Of a stretch of DNA of 64,000 nt, positions 1 through 8,836 are shown in pieces (position 1 is the first letter of the stretch; each line of letters starts with the position of its first letter). This stretch comes from Platanthera guangdongensis (taxonomy: Eukaryota > Streptophyta > Magnoliopsida > Asparagales > Orchidaceae), in the NCBI GenBank assembly GCA_039583875.1, contig CM077166.1, forward strand, positions 91,696,564-91,760,563, given 5' to 3'. The notes beneath the pieces were generated by a model. It did not search any database, had not been told where the DNA came from, and worked only from the letters and a program-made list of their open reading frames with translations. The position numbers and the translations under genes are program-made.

Positions 1-692
1 TCGGGAGAAGAAGAAATCATTACTCGAGTACATGGAGTCAACTACTCGAGTAAATAAGAATTCAAGGAATCAGCTACTCGAGTAATAAGAATGACTTACT
101 CGAGTACTTAAGAACTTACACGAGAGATGGAGTAAATTACTCGAGTACAAGAAATACTACTCGAGTATATAAGAATGAACTACTCGAGACAAACACATAG
201 AAAAATTTTTGGAACAGGAAAACAAAACTACTCGAGTATATAACATGAACTACTCGAGATAGAATGAACTACTCGAGTATATAACCTGAACTACTCGAGT
301 AATTCACTTAAAGAAATTTTCTGGAATAGAATTCTGGATTACACGGTTAAAAGCATGGGACAACTCGAGTAGTAGATGAACTACTCGAGTATATGATTTA
401 GTCTACTTGAGTAAGTAGGAACTACTCGAGAGTCAGAATCCAATTACTCGAGACATAAGATAGAACTACTCGAGTATATATAATACTACTTGAGTATTTC
501 ACTTAGACAAATTTGAGAAGAGAAAAGTCTGAAAACTCGAGAGATAAAAAGAAACTACTCGAGTATACAAGATGAACAACTCGAGAGCCATAATTGGACT
601 ACTCGAGTGTATTTCAACTACTCGAGTAAGTGAATTACTAATCGGGTATAAACTCAGTAACTTACTCGAGTAAGTAAGAGACTACTCGAGTA
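1..692. repeat. Degenerate array of the palindrome TACTCGAGTA inside LTR-L
   Basis: Dozens of copies of the self-complementary core TACTCGAGTA (and ACTCGAGA or ACTCGAGT variants) occur every 15-40 bp, separated by A-rich spacers such as ATATAAGAATGAA. Spacing is irregular, so this is not a classic satellite. The array occupies the position taken by an unrelated palindromic array in the homologous LTR of element D. Confidence 0.9.
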
Positions 693-1018
693 CTTTACTT
701 ATTAGGAAAAGTTTTCTGACAGATTTTCTTCTTCTAGGGGAAATCAGCATCAAGTCTTTTCACATGGTCCTAGAGCTTGAATATGAAGTGTATCCCAATA
801 GAGAGGCTACACATGAGTCAACACTTTGGAACACACAATGAGGGATTATATTTTATGGTCCTGTGTTTAGTGACCCATTGTAGACTGACATTGGTCTACA
901 CTTCCGATTAGAATCCTGCAAACACATAACTCAAACAAAGCATCAAATACAACTTAATTCATCTTATTTCAAGGGTGACTTCATCAAATCTGGATTAGTG
1001 TGGATAGAATACCCAACA
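1..1018 (-). mobile_element. Partial LTR of a Sirevirus-like copia element (LTR-L), inserted in pol of element A
   Basis: Read on the minus strand, the right end begins TGTTGGGTATT, and about 280 bp inward from 1018 is recognisably homologous to the LTR start of element D at 21061. The plus-strand end is CCAACA at 1018. Directly after it element A pol resumes in the GAG-pre-integrase region, so this is an insertion junction. The rest of the LTR and any body lie left of the window, so it could be the 5' LTR of a minus-strand element or a solo LTR. The TSD cannot be checked. The stretch 693-1018 holds no gene. Confidence 0.8.
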
Positions 1019-2162
1019 CTAATATCCATAAGACAATTATTTGATGAAGGTTATCAGGTATCTTTCAATCAGTCTTCTTGTATTATTACTTCTGATAAAA
1101 ACAAAACTATTGTTACTGGAATTAGACAAGGAAACATAAATGTAGTTAATTTAAAATCTACTAATTCAGAAATTTGCTTTTTTAACCAAATCAGTAACTC
1201 TAATGATTTATGGCATAAGAGACTAGGTCATGTAGGAATATTGCTAAATTATCTAGAGATAACTTTGTTAGAGGGCTGCCTTCTCGTTCTTACAAGAAGT
1301 ATGAACTCTGTGGTGCTTTTCAATTAAGCAAACAAACTAAAAATAGTTTCAAATCCATTAATAAAAGTGATTCACCCAGGATTTTGTACTTTCTACATAT
1401 GGACCTATTTGACCATATAGCTCTATAATTTTGGGGAGGAAAGTCATACACTCTAGTTATTGTTGATGACTTCTGTAGATTCACTTGTGTGTTATTTTTG
1501 AGAAACAAGTCAGATAACGTTATAGTTCATAAATATTTTCTTAAGAGCAACCTGAGTACTCTAATCAGGTTACATTGATCAGAAGTGATCATGGAACTGA
1601 GTTTGAATCTCTTCTCATGCAAGAATTTTGTGAGAATGAAGGTAGTAGGCATTGTTTTTCTGCTCCTATAACTCCTCAACAAAATGGGATAACTGAAAGA
1701 AAAAATAGAACCCTTATTGAATCTGCTGCGACATTGCTTGCAGATGCTTATCTGCCCCTATCATTTTGGGCAGAGGCTGTAAGCACAACAAATTATGTTC
1801 TAAACAGAAGTTTAATACATAAACTTAAGGGTAAGACCCCTTATGAGTTACTTAAAGGGAAGCAACCTAAACTAGGTTATTTTAAAGTATTTGGTTGTAA
1901 GTGTTATATTCATAATAATAATAAGAAACACTTAAGAAAATTTGAAGCAAAGGCTGTAGAGGGAATTTTCCTTGGATATTTCGAAGTCAGCAAGGCTTAT
2001 AGGGTATTTAACAAATCAACATTAAAAATGGAACAATTTGTTCATGTATCTTTTGATGAAGCTAACATGTTTTATAAGGAGTAGGATTCTTCTACCAAAG
2101 ACACTTTGCAGGTACCTTATCTGTGTGAGAAGTTGGATGATTTAAACCTTACCCAAGAGGTT
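1019..2162 (+). pseudogene. Element A pol, part 1: GAG-pre-integrase and integrase
   Basis: The frame from about 1019 encodes a GAG-pre-integrase segment with the conserved LWHKRLGH box near 1207-1230. The integrase zinc-binding part and the first half of the core (1320-1570) are shifted and broken by stops. From 1575 a 169-residue open stretch carries the second catalytic Asp in SDHGTEFE and the third catalytic residue, Glu, in the TERKNRTLIE box, followed by the C-terminal VFGCKCY and IFLGY motifs. The product would insert element cDNA into the genome. It is dead here: a stop at about 2082, an LTR inserted at the front and the SINE-derived insertion at the back. Confidence 0.85.
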
Positions 2163-2964
2163 GATGCAGTAGCCCCGAGCTGACCCCTCTCGGTTGGCCT
2201 AGCCAGAGGACCACGTTCTGGCGACCACTGCAGGGCTGCAACCCAAGCACCCCACCCATGACCGCGCCTATTCTCAGCGCGGCGTGATGTTGGGGCGATG
2301 TCTCGAACCCAGCCCCCTTGATAAAGAGCTTTCCTAACAGCTCTCATCACCAACTAAGCTGCAGCTCAGCTAGTGATGAGAGCTGTTAGGAAAGCTCTTT
2401 ATCAAGGGGGCTGGGTTCGAGACCTCGCCCCAACATCCCGCCACGCTGAGAATAGGCGCGGTCATGGGTGGGGTGCTTGGGCTGCAGCCCAGCAGTGGTC
2501 GCTAGAACGTGGTCCTCTGGCTAGGACAACCGAGAGGGTTCGGCTCGGGGCTACTGCATCAAATTTGATGGAGTAGCCCCGAGCCGAACCATCTCGGTTC
2601 GCCTAGCCAGAGGACCACATTTTGGCGACCACTGTCGGGCTGCAACCCAAGCAACCCACCCATGATCGCACCTATTCTCAGCGTGGCGGGATGTTGGGGC
2701 GAGGTCTCGAACCCAGCCCCCTTGATAAAGAGCTTTCCTAACTGCTCTCATCACCAACTGAGCTGTAACTCAATTCGTGATAAGAGCTGTTAGGAAAGCT
2801 CTTTATCAAGGAGGCTGGGTTCGAGACCTCACCCCAACATCCTACCGTGCTAAGAATAGGTGCGGTCATGGGCGGGGTGCTTGGGCTGCAGCCCGGCAGT
2901 GGTCGCCAGAACGTGGTCCTCTGGCTAGGCCAACCGAGAGGGGTCGGCTCGGGGCTACTGCATC
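2163..2964. mobile_element. Four-unit alternating inverted array of tRNA-derived SINE-like units, inserted as one block
   Basis: Four units of about 200 bp alternate in strand: 2163-2361 (-), 2362-2563 (+), 2564-2765 (-), 2766-2964 (+). Heads meet at the palindrome AGCTGCAGCT (2357-2366) and near 2765; tails meet at 2563. Each head resembles a tRNA 5' half (A-box-like AGCTCAGTTGGTGATGAG) followed about 50 bp later by a B box GGTTCGAGACC (2414-2424 and 2818-2828 on +). The block ends are the inverted repeat GATGCAGTAGCCCC and GGGGCTACTGCATC, and the 7-bp TSD AGAGGTT flanks it (2156-2162 and 2965-2971), so it inserted once. No poly-A tail is seen. It may be a SINE-derived foldback or MITE-like element rather than four SINE insertions. 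Confidence 0.75.
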
Positions 2965-4745
2965 AGAGGTTAAATTGCATCCTTCTCCACAGATTGATGA
3001 AGACAGTGAAGAGGAAATTGTTGAAGTAGTTGAACCCATAACAACAAATATAATTACACAAGAGGAATTAATTCCACAAGTTTTCAATGAACAAACTCCA
3101 CCTGCTGATCTTGTCACACTTAGAGATCATCCCATATCTCAAGTGATTGGAGACAAATCAGCTGTGGTACAAAAAAGGCATCAACTCAACCAAGATCTGA
3201 TGCATGCTTGTTTCATTTCTCAAATTTAGCCTCAATCCATAAAGGATTCAGAGCAAGAACCCCACTAGATTATTGCAATTAAAGTGGAACTCAGTCAATT
3301 TGAGAGGTGTAGAGTTTGGGATTTAGTTCCAAGACCCAAAGACAATCCAGTCATTGGAACTAAATGGTTATTCATGAACAAGCTGTATGTAGAAGGATTA
3401 ATTGTGAGATACAAAGCTACGCTGGTAGAACAAGGTTATTCACGGGAAGAAGGCATTGATTATGATCAAACCTTTGCTCCTGTTGCAAGACTTGAAGCCA
3501 TCAGAATTTTTCTTGCATATGCAGCATTCAAGAATTTCAAAGTATATCAAATAGATGTCAAAAGTTCATTTCTAAATGAAGAACTAAAAGAGGAAGTGTA
3601 TGTTGAACAACTACCAGGTTTTATCTTTTTAACTCATCTCACTTATGTTTTCAAGCTTCATAAAGCTCTTTATGGACTAAAGAAAGCTCCAAGAGCTTAG
3701 TCTGAGATACTAGCAAGTTTTCTTTTAGGGAATAAGTTCATTATAGGCATTATAGATAGGACCTTATTTATTAGACATCATAAGTCAAAAATTTTGCTAG
3801 TCCAAATATATGTAGATGATATAATATTTGGCTCTATTGATTCCAAACTTTGCAAAAGATTTTCTGACCCGATGCATTCAAAGTTTGAAATGTGTAGCAT
3901 GGGTGAACTATCCTACTTCCTTGGTCTTCAAGTGAAGCAAACCCCTGAGGGTATCTTTATATCTAAGTCTAAATATGCTAAAGTGCTACTTAAAAGATTT
4001 GTGATGACAGATGCTTCAGCTTAGAAAACACCCATGCCATCCATTGTTGTAGTTGATTTTGATGAATAGGGCAAACCAGTTGATCAAAAAACATATAGGG
4101 GTATTGTTGGATCCTTATTGTATCTTACAGCTAGTAGGCCTGATATTATGTTTGTTACTTGTATTTGTGATAGATTTCAAGTCAACCCTAAAGAATCACA
4201 CCTTATTTTATTAAAAAGGAATTTAAAATATATAAAGGGTTGTCCTAATCTAGGACTCTGGTATCCTACTGAGTCGGAATTTGAATTATTTGGATTCTCA
4301 AATGCAGACTTTGTTGTTTGTAAAGTTGACAAGAAAAGCACATCTGGGACTTGTCAGTTGCATGGTGATAGGCTTGTGTCCTAGTTTTGCAAAAAACAGA
4401 CTTCTCTGTCCACATCAACTGCTGAAGGTGAATACATAACAGCAGGTAGTTCTTGTGCACAAATTTTGTGGATTCAAAATCAGCTCTTGGATTTTGATTT
4501 CAACTTAAATAATCTATCTATTGTGAAAATACCAATGCAATTTCTATTTCACAAAATCCAGTGCATCATACTAGGACAAATCATATAGAGATTAGACATC
4601 ATTTCATTAGAGATTATGTGGACAAAAATAAAATTAAACTTGTCTTTATCTCTACTAATTTACAAAGAGCAGACAATTTCACCAAACCATTAGATGAAAA
4701 AAACATATGTTCTTCCTAAATCAGCTAGGTATGATGAATGAATAA
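2965..4745 (+). pseudogene. Element A pol, part 2: reverse transcriptase and RNase H
   Basis: After an acidic linker (2965-3230) the copia RT starts near 3284 (DLVPRP and GTKWLF boxes) and runs to a stop at about 3700. The catalytic YVDD motif is intact near 3808-3819 within a second open piece (3794-4024). RNase H pieces follow at 4118-4384 and 4400-4740 (TAEGEYI, then HTRTNHIEIRHHF and TKPLDEK boxes). The final stop is at 4743-4745. At least four in-frame stops separate the pieces, so no enzyme can be made. Element B on the minus strand carries a close homologue. Confidence 0.85.
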
Positions 4746-4770
4746 GCTTTAATTTGATTTTTGTATGTGC

Positions 4771-5127
4771 TCGACGAATTGTTCATTTTTCGTCAAACGG
4801 AGATCGAGGAACTATGAACTCTTCATCGAGTGTTCGTCGAACGGAGATCGACGAACCTTCCTTTGCTAAACTTTTCGTCGAACGGAGATCAACTAATTTG
4901 TTTCAAAAAGTTTTTTCGTCGAACGGAGATTGATGAAGTTTGTTTCAGAAAAGTTTTTCGTCGAACGGAGAATGACGAATTGTCTTCCCCCTCTTCATAC
5001 TTAGATCGACACTTTTATTTCTTTATAAGATTTTTCGTCGAACTGATTTCGAAGTTTTTATTTTTCGTCGGTCCCAGTTTGTCTTTTCAACTTCTGAAAA
5101 CTTATAATTAGGTTTTCATCGAACTCC
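4771..5127. repeat. TCGTCGA/TCGACGA inverted-motif array in the pol-env spacer of element A
   Basis: Between the pol stop and the env-like ATG lie about nine copies of TTCGTCGAACGGAGATCGAC-type units, alternating TCGTCGA with its complement TCGACGA, so neighbouring copies can pair as hairpins. The same motif recurs in the 3' LTR of this element (44698-44945). The 93-residue open frame across it (4830-5111) is made of repeats and is not taken as a gene. Confidence 0.85.
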
Positions 5128-5163
5128 ATCATGTGGTTTCCAATTCTTTTGCACTCGAGCTCT

Positions 5164-5177
5164 TATTTTTGCAGGCA
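5164..5177 (+). promoter_or_regulatory. Candidate 3' splice site in front of the env-like gene of element A
   Basis: A T-rich run ends in TTTTTGCAG with AG at 5173-5174, three bases before the ATG at 5178. This is a textbook acceptor layout. Comparable sites precede the env-like genes of B (AG at 31662-31661, minus strand) and D (AG at 25574-25575). No donor has been assigned, so splicing is inferred, not shown. Confidence 0.5.
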
Positions 5178-6612
5178 ATGGCGATTTCGGCGGTGACCAT
5201 TTTCGGAATGAAATATGATGTCGGCTTCGACATTGATATGGATTCATTCAGCCATTCTGATCAAATTTTGAAGAACATCTTACCGTTGTTTGAGACTCAG
5301 CAGTTATGGAAGTTCATGATAACAAGGATAAAGCTTCTAGTGCAGGAGATTAAGGAATAGGTTTATACAACAAAGATTCAGGAAACTCCAGCTATCATTG
5401 GATCTATCTCAGGACATCAGGTTCCTCTTTCACTAGAAATTTTATCTGAAATTTTTGGGTTTGTTAATGGTGAAGAAGATGATATAGAACTGTCTAGTGC
5501 TGAATTTAATGATATGCTAGTTAGAATGGGTCACTCCCTAGGAAACCCTAACAAAATGCTGAAAAAGAACATGTTTGTTGAATATAAGTTCTTAGCAGAT
5601 GTTGATGGAAAGGTACTCTTGGGCATGCACTCTTCCCTTGACTACATAACCATCCACAAATTTCTTCTGATGAGTGCCCTCAAAAATCAAAAATCAATGA
5701 ACTAGGGAGTTATACTATTTGATTCCATCAAGAAGAAGATAAATAAGAAGGATGTTGGATATGGTAGAATTCTTGCGCTCTTCCTGTAAGCCAAACGCCC
5801 ATAATTATTGGTCTCCAAGACCATATTCATTAATACTTCCAAGTGGCTCACATAAGCCTTCTTTGGAAGATGGGAGAGGGTTATCACCAAGCCCACCAGG
5901 GCCTCCTCCTCCAGATCTTTTGAGGACATCAGGGATGTAATAACCACTTCACCTACCCCAGTAGAAGCTCCTGCTTCTCATATTCCCTCTCCTACTTCAT
6001 CTCCAAATCATTATCTATTTCCTTCATCAACTCCACTTATTGATGTTTCTCCACTTCAACAACCATCCACTGACACACCTTCTACTCTTATCCCTCCTGC
6101 CTCACCATCCCGACCACCATCTCTTCCACACTCACCAATCCACATTTCTGAGGAAAAACCATCTCCACCTCCTCAACCACCTCTACCATCACATCTACCA
6201 TCACAAATTGATGTCACACCTTCTACTTCTCTTCATATAGACCTACAACTTTCATCTCCAACTTTTGATTTACTTTCATCTACCTCTCCACAACACACTC
6301 CACCTCTTTCACCTCAAATTCATACATCTCCACCTCATTCTCATATTCAGGAATATACTATCCTCCACGATGTCTCGACCTCCAACATTCCAACACTACC
6401 TCTTCCACTACCAACCAACCTTCCACATCTAATAATCCAAATGATTACATGTATGTTGATTTTTCTTCTATATAAGCTAACATTCTTGAATTCATTAACC
6501 CCACATTGAAAAAGCTGATAGATGAGGCGATTGCTCCACTTGTTGCTTCCATCAATACACTTTCTTCACAACTAGCTTCCTCCACCACTGTCCCTTCTTC
6601 TGGGGTCCTGGG
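5178..6612 (+). pseudogene. Element A env-like (post-pol) gene, 5' half
   Basis: The ATG at 5178 opens a frame for an N-terminal domain (residues about 1-190, with stops at about 5360 and 5705) that aligns by eye with the element B protein at 31652-31130; shared features include the FDxDMDSF-like start, the NPNKxLKK box and the GKVLLG box. A long Ser/Thr/Pro-rich region follows (5940-6430), broken by shifts, and the gene is cut at 6612 by element C. It resumes at 42886. I see no signal peptide or membrane segment, so 'env-like' refers only to position. The N-terminal part may belong to the 'putative plant transposon protein' domain class; that needs a profile search. Confidence 0.65.
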
Positions 6613-6810
6613 TGTTGGAACCCTAGTTCTGATTTGGGCAAGGATCACTATTAGGTTTGTTTAGATTGACCCGTTTACTTTCAGTTTTGCCTCAAAAGGA
6701 CTCTCCAGAATTGCTGAAAGAATTCTGAGAAATGCAGTTAAGTCAAAGTCAGAAAATCAGTTCGACGATAGTCGAACTCAGGTCGATGAATGGTTATCTA
6801 AGGTCGACGA
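6613..6810 (+). repeat. Element C 5' LTR, first part
   Basis: It matches the start of the 3' LTR at 41607 (GGAACCCTA, GGCAAGGATCACTATTAGG and onward). Relative to that copy it lacks a 28-bp piece after GATTGACCC. It is cut at the GACGA target site by G1 and continues at 15645. Confidence 0.9.
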
Positions 6811-8782
6811 TGTAACACCCCCATCTGTCGCATGGCATATAACAGAAGGTCCAGCTGGAACCCGACTCCATATATCACACACAGTCGGAAGGGATACTAA
6901 ATGAATAATCAAACCAACCAATAAAGACTACTCGTCCTAATCACAGAGCATTCTAGCGGAAGATTTTAAAGTTGAAAGAACCCAAAATTAAATCCATCAA
7001 TATGAATGTCCACAGCTACAACAACAGGAATGAAACCCCAAATACACAGAAATGGGTACATGGCCTTATGGCCTTACAAATGTTCACTTAATAAAGAGTG
7101 TTTTACATACATCGGCTCGCAGGCCGGCCACACATGATAAATATAAAAAATAGCTATTCTACGGCCTTCTAGGGCCAGCACAGCAACATGGGCTCCAGCC
7201 CGCTATTTGGCGCTCGGCTCCGCAGCACCTGCAAGCACATACCACCGTACGATGGCAAATAAAGCAACGGTCAGCTAAAAGCCGACCAAATTATAACGAC
7301 CCCGCCCCTTACTCGGGACGGCGGTGCTCTTTCCCTGCATAACATTAGCCCAACAATATATATAGCGCAATATAATTTTGCCACAGGTGTAGGCTCGCAC
7401 TGCCAAACACCCCATGCACTCAGGGCACATTCATGGTGAACCCTGACCCATCAGTGCATTCACCACCACCCCCAGGATGGCAACAACATGTGAGCATTTA
7501 GCCTTTCTGACCACCGTCTAAGGCTCCGACTATGCCAACGGCCAGTCTACGTCTTCGGGTCTCTCGCACCGAACCACATAGCCTAGGTCCAATTCCACTT
7601 GCCCGTTGCTCACGCCGCATGTCCAATTTAAGTCCTTTGCGCGGGCCAAGCTTCTCTCGGATCCCAAATTTTCCAAAACAATCTCATAACCCAGTTATGA
7701 TCAAGGCCGGTTCCCAGACCGCCAAGTTAGCAGAACACGTTTCCGCTCAATTTTCCGGGTGCGCCTTGAAGCTAACCTCCAAGGATCCCTGCTGCAATCT
7801 ACCGCGTAGAAACCCGAAAAAAACCAAAGCACGGAGTCTTCTCCGGCAAAACCACATCAAATGCAACATCACCGATCCAGACAAAACACGTCCGGGTAGG
7901 CTTCACACACAATGCCTATGCCCGTACTTACGATTCCGGGCTCTATATGCAACACAAGGGGGACTATTCACATCAACCCCAAGGAACACCACGCACTCGC
8001 CGCACACTCGTGGGAGCGGGGTTCCCTATGCAAAAGAAAGAGCTTCAAACGCTCAAGTTGAGAATCGTTACCCTTGTAGTCCGTTTTGGCGCCATGGAAA
8101 AACTACGCGGTTAGAACTCTTCGCAACGACCTTCCCTCCACGGATCCGCTCTCTGATTTCGAAACGGTACTCCGATGCTCCGCCGGCGGCCGGAAACCTC
8201 CTTCTTCTTCCTCTTCTCTCTCACTTTGGAAGGGGAGAACTTTGGAGAGAAAATGGGGAATTAACCTCCTATTCCCGGCCTAAAATAGAGCAGGGACTCA
8301 TCTGAGCCGTCAGATCTAAATTAAAGAAAACGAACGGCTCGGATCTGCACAAAATTCTCCAGACCTGGGCCGAACACGGCTTGGCACACGGCCGTGTCCC
8401 AGGCCGTGTGCCTCGATCCAGGCATGATCGTCGAACTGAGAAATGCACACGGGGCAAGACACGCTCGTTTCTGACCTGACACGCCCGTGTCGGGTTCCTC
8501 GACACGCCCGTGTTCGTGGGCGTGTCACGCATAACCACCACGGCAACGGACACGACCCATCAGGATACGGGTTGGGACACGGGTTGGCACACGCCCGTGT
8601 CGGATGACACGCCCGTGTCATCCGGCCGTATTTCTGGCCGTGTCCTTCTCGGGTTGAAAATGGCCAAAAATCACCAGCCAGACACGGCCTTGGACACGCC
8701 CGTGTCCTAGGCCGTGTACCCATACAGGCACCAAAAACCCTTTTTTCGCGACCGACTCGCACACAACTTTCGGGGCGTTACA
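6811..8782 (-). repeat. G1 3' LTR
   Basis: On the plus strand it begins TGTAACACCCCCATC and ends GGGGCGTTACA; on the coding strand it reads TGTAACGCCCC to GGTGTTACA. Its coding-strand 5' third (8383-8722) holds the ACACGGCCGTGT palindrome array. A 257-codon open frame on the plus strand (7532-8305) is not kept in the related G2 LTR. Confidence 0.92.
8383..8722. repeat. ACACGGCCGTGT / GACACGCCCGTGTC palindrome array in G1 3' LTR
   Basis: About 15 copies of GACACGCCCGTGTC, CACACGGCCGTGTCC and half-units GGCCGTGT or ACACGGG are packed in 340 bp. Homologous arrays lie at 15239-15579 (other G1 LTR), 35200-35615 (S1), 59170-59812 (G2) and, in an Athila/Tat-like element, at 46430-46545 and 48370-48695. 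Confidence 0.9.
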
Positions 8783-8800
8783 AATCTCCTCCACTTAAGG
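8783..8800 (-). other. G1 polypurine tract
   Basis: On the coding strand AAGTGGAGGAGATT sits directly before the LTR start TGTAACG. This is the expected plus-strand primer of an LTR retrotransposon. Confidence 0.8.
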
Positions 8801-8836
8801 AATTTCGTCCTGAAATTAAGCAAAGGTACACAAAAG

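Noticed and set aside
1..692. CRISPR array
   Set aside because: The sequence is a plant retrotransposon LTR; units are short palindromes at irregular spacing without fixed-length unique spacers. The same applies to the arrays at 8383, 19655, 21391 and 59170.
2362..2440. Functional tRNA gene
   Set aside because: A- and B-box-like sequences are present, but no cloverleaf with proper stems and anticodon can be drawn through 2362-2440; a SINE head explains it better.
2373..3229. Open frames of 67-150 codons across the 2163-2964 block as genes
   Set aside because: They are the four inverted units read in different directions and give near-identical peptides from both strands, as expected of repeats rather than proteins.
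7532..8305. 257-codon plus-strand open frame in both G1 LTRs (also 14389-15162) as a possible LTR gene
   Set aside because: The two copies are the same LTR duplicated at insertion, so their agreement is not independent evidence. The related G2 LTR (57574-59877) and S1 do not keep the frame, and the sequence has no recognisable domain.
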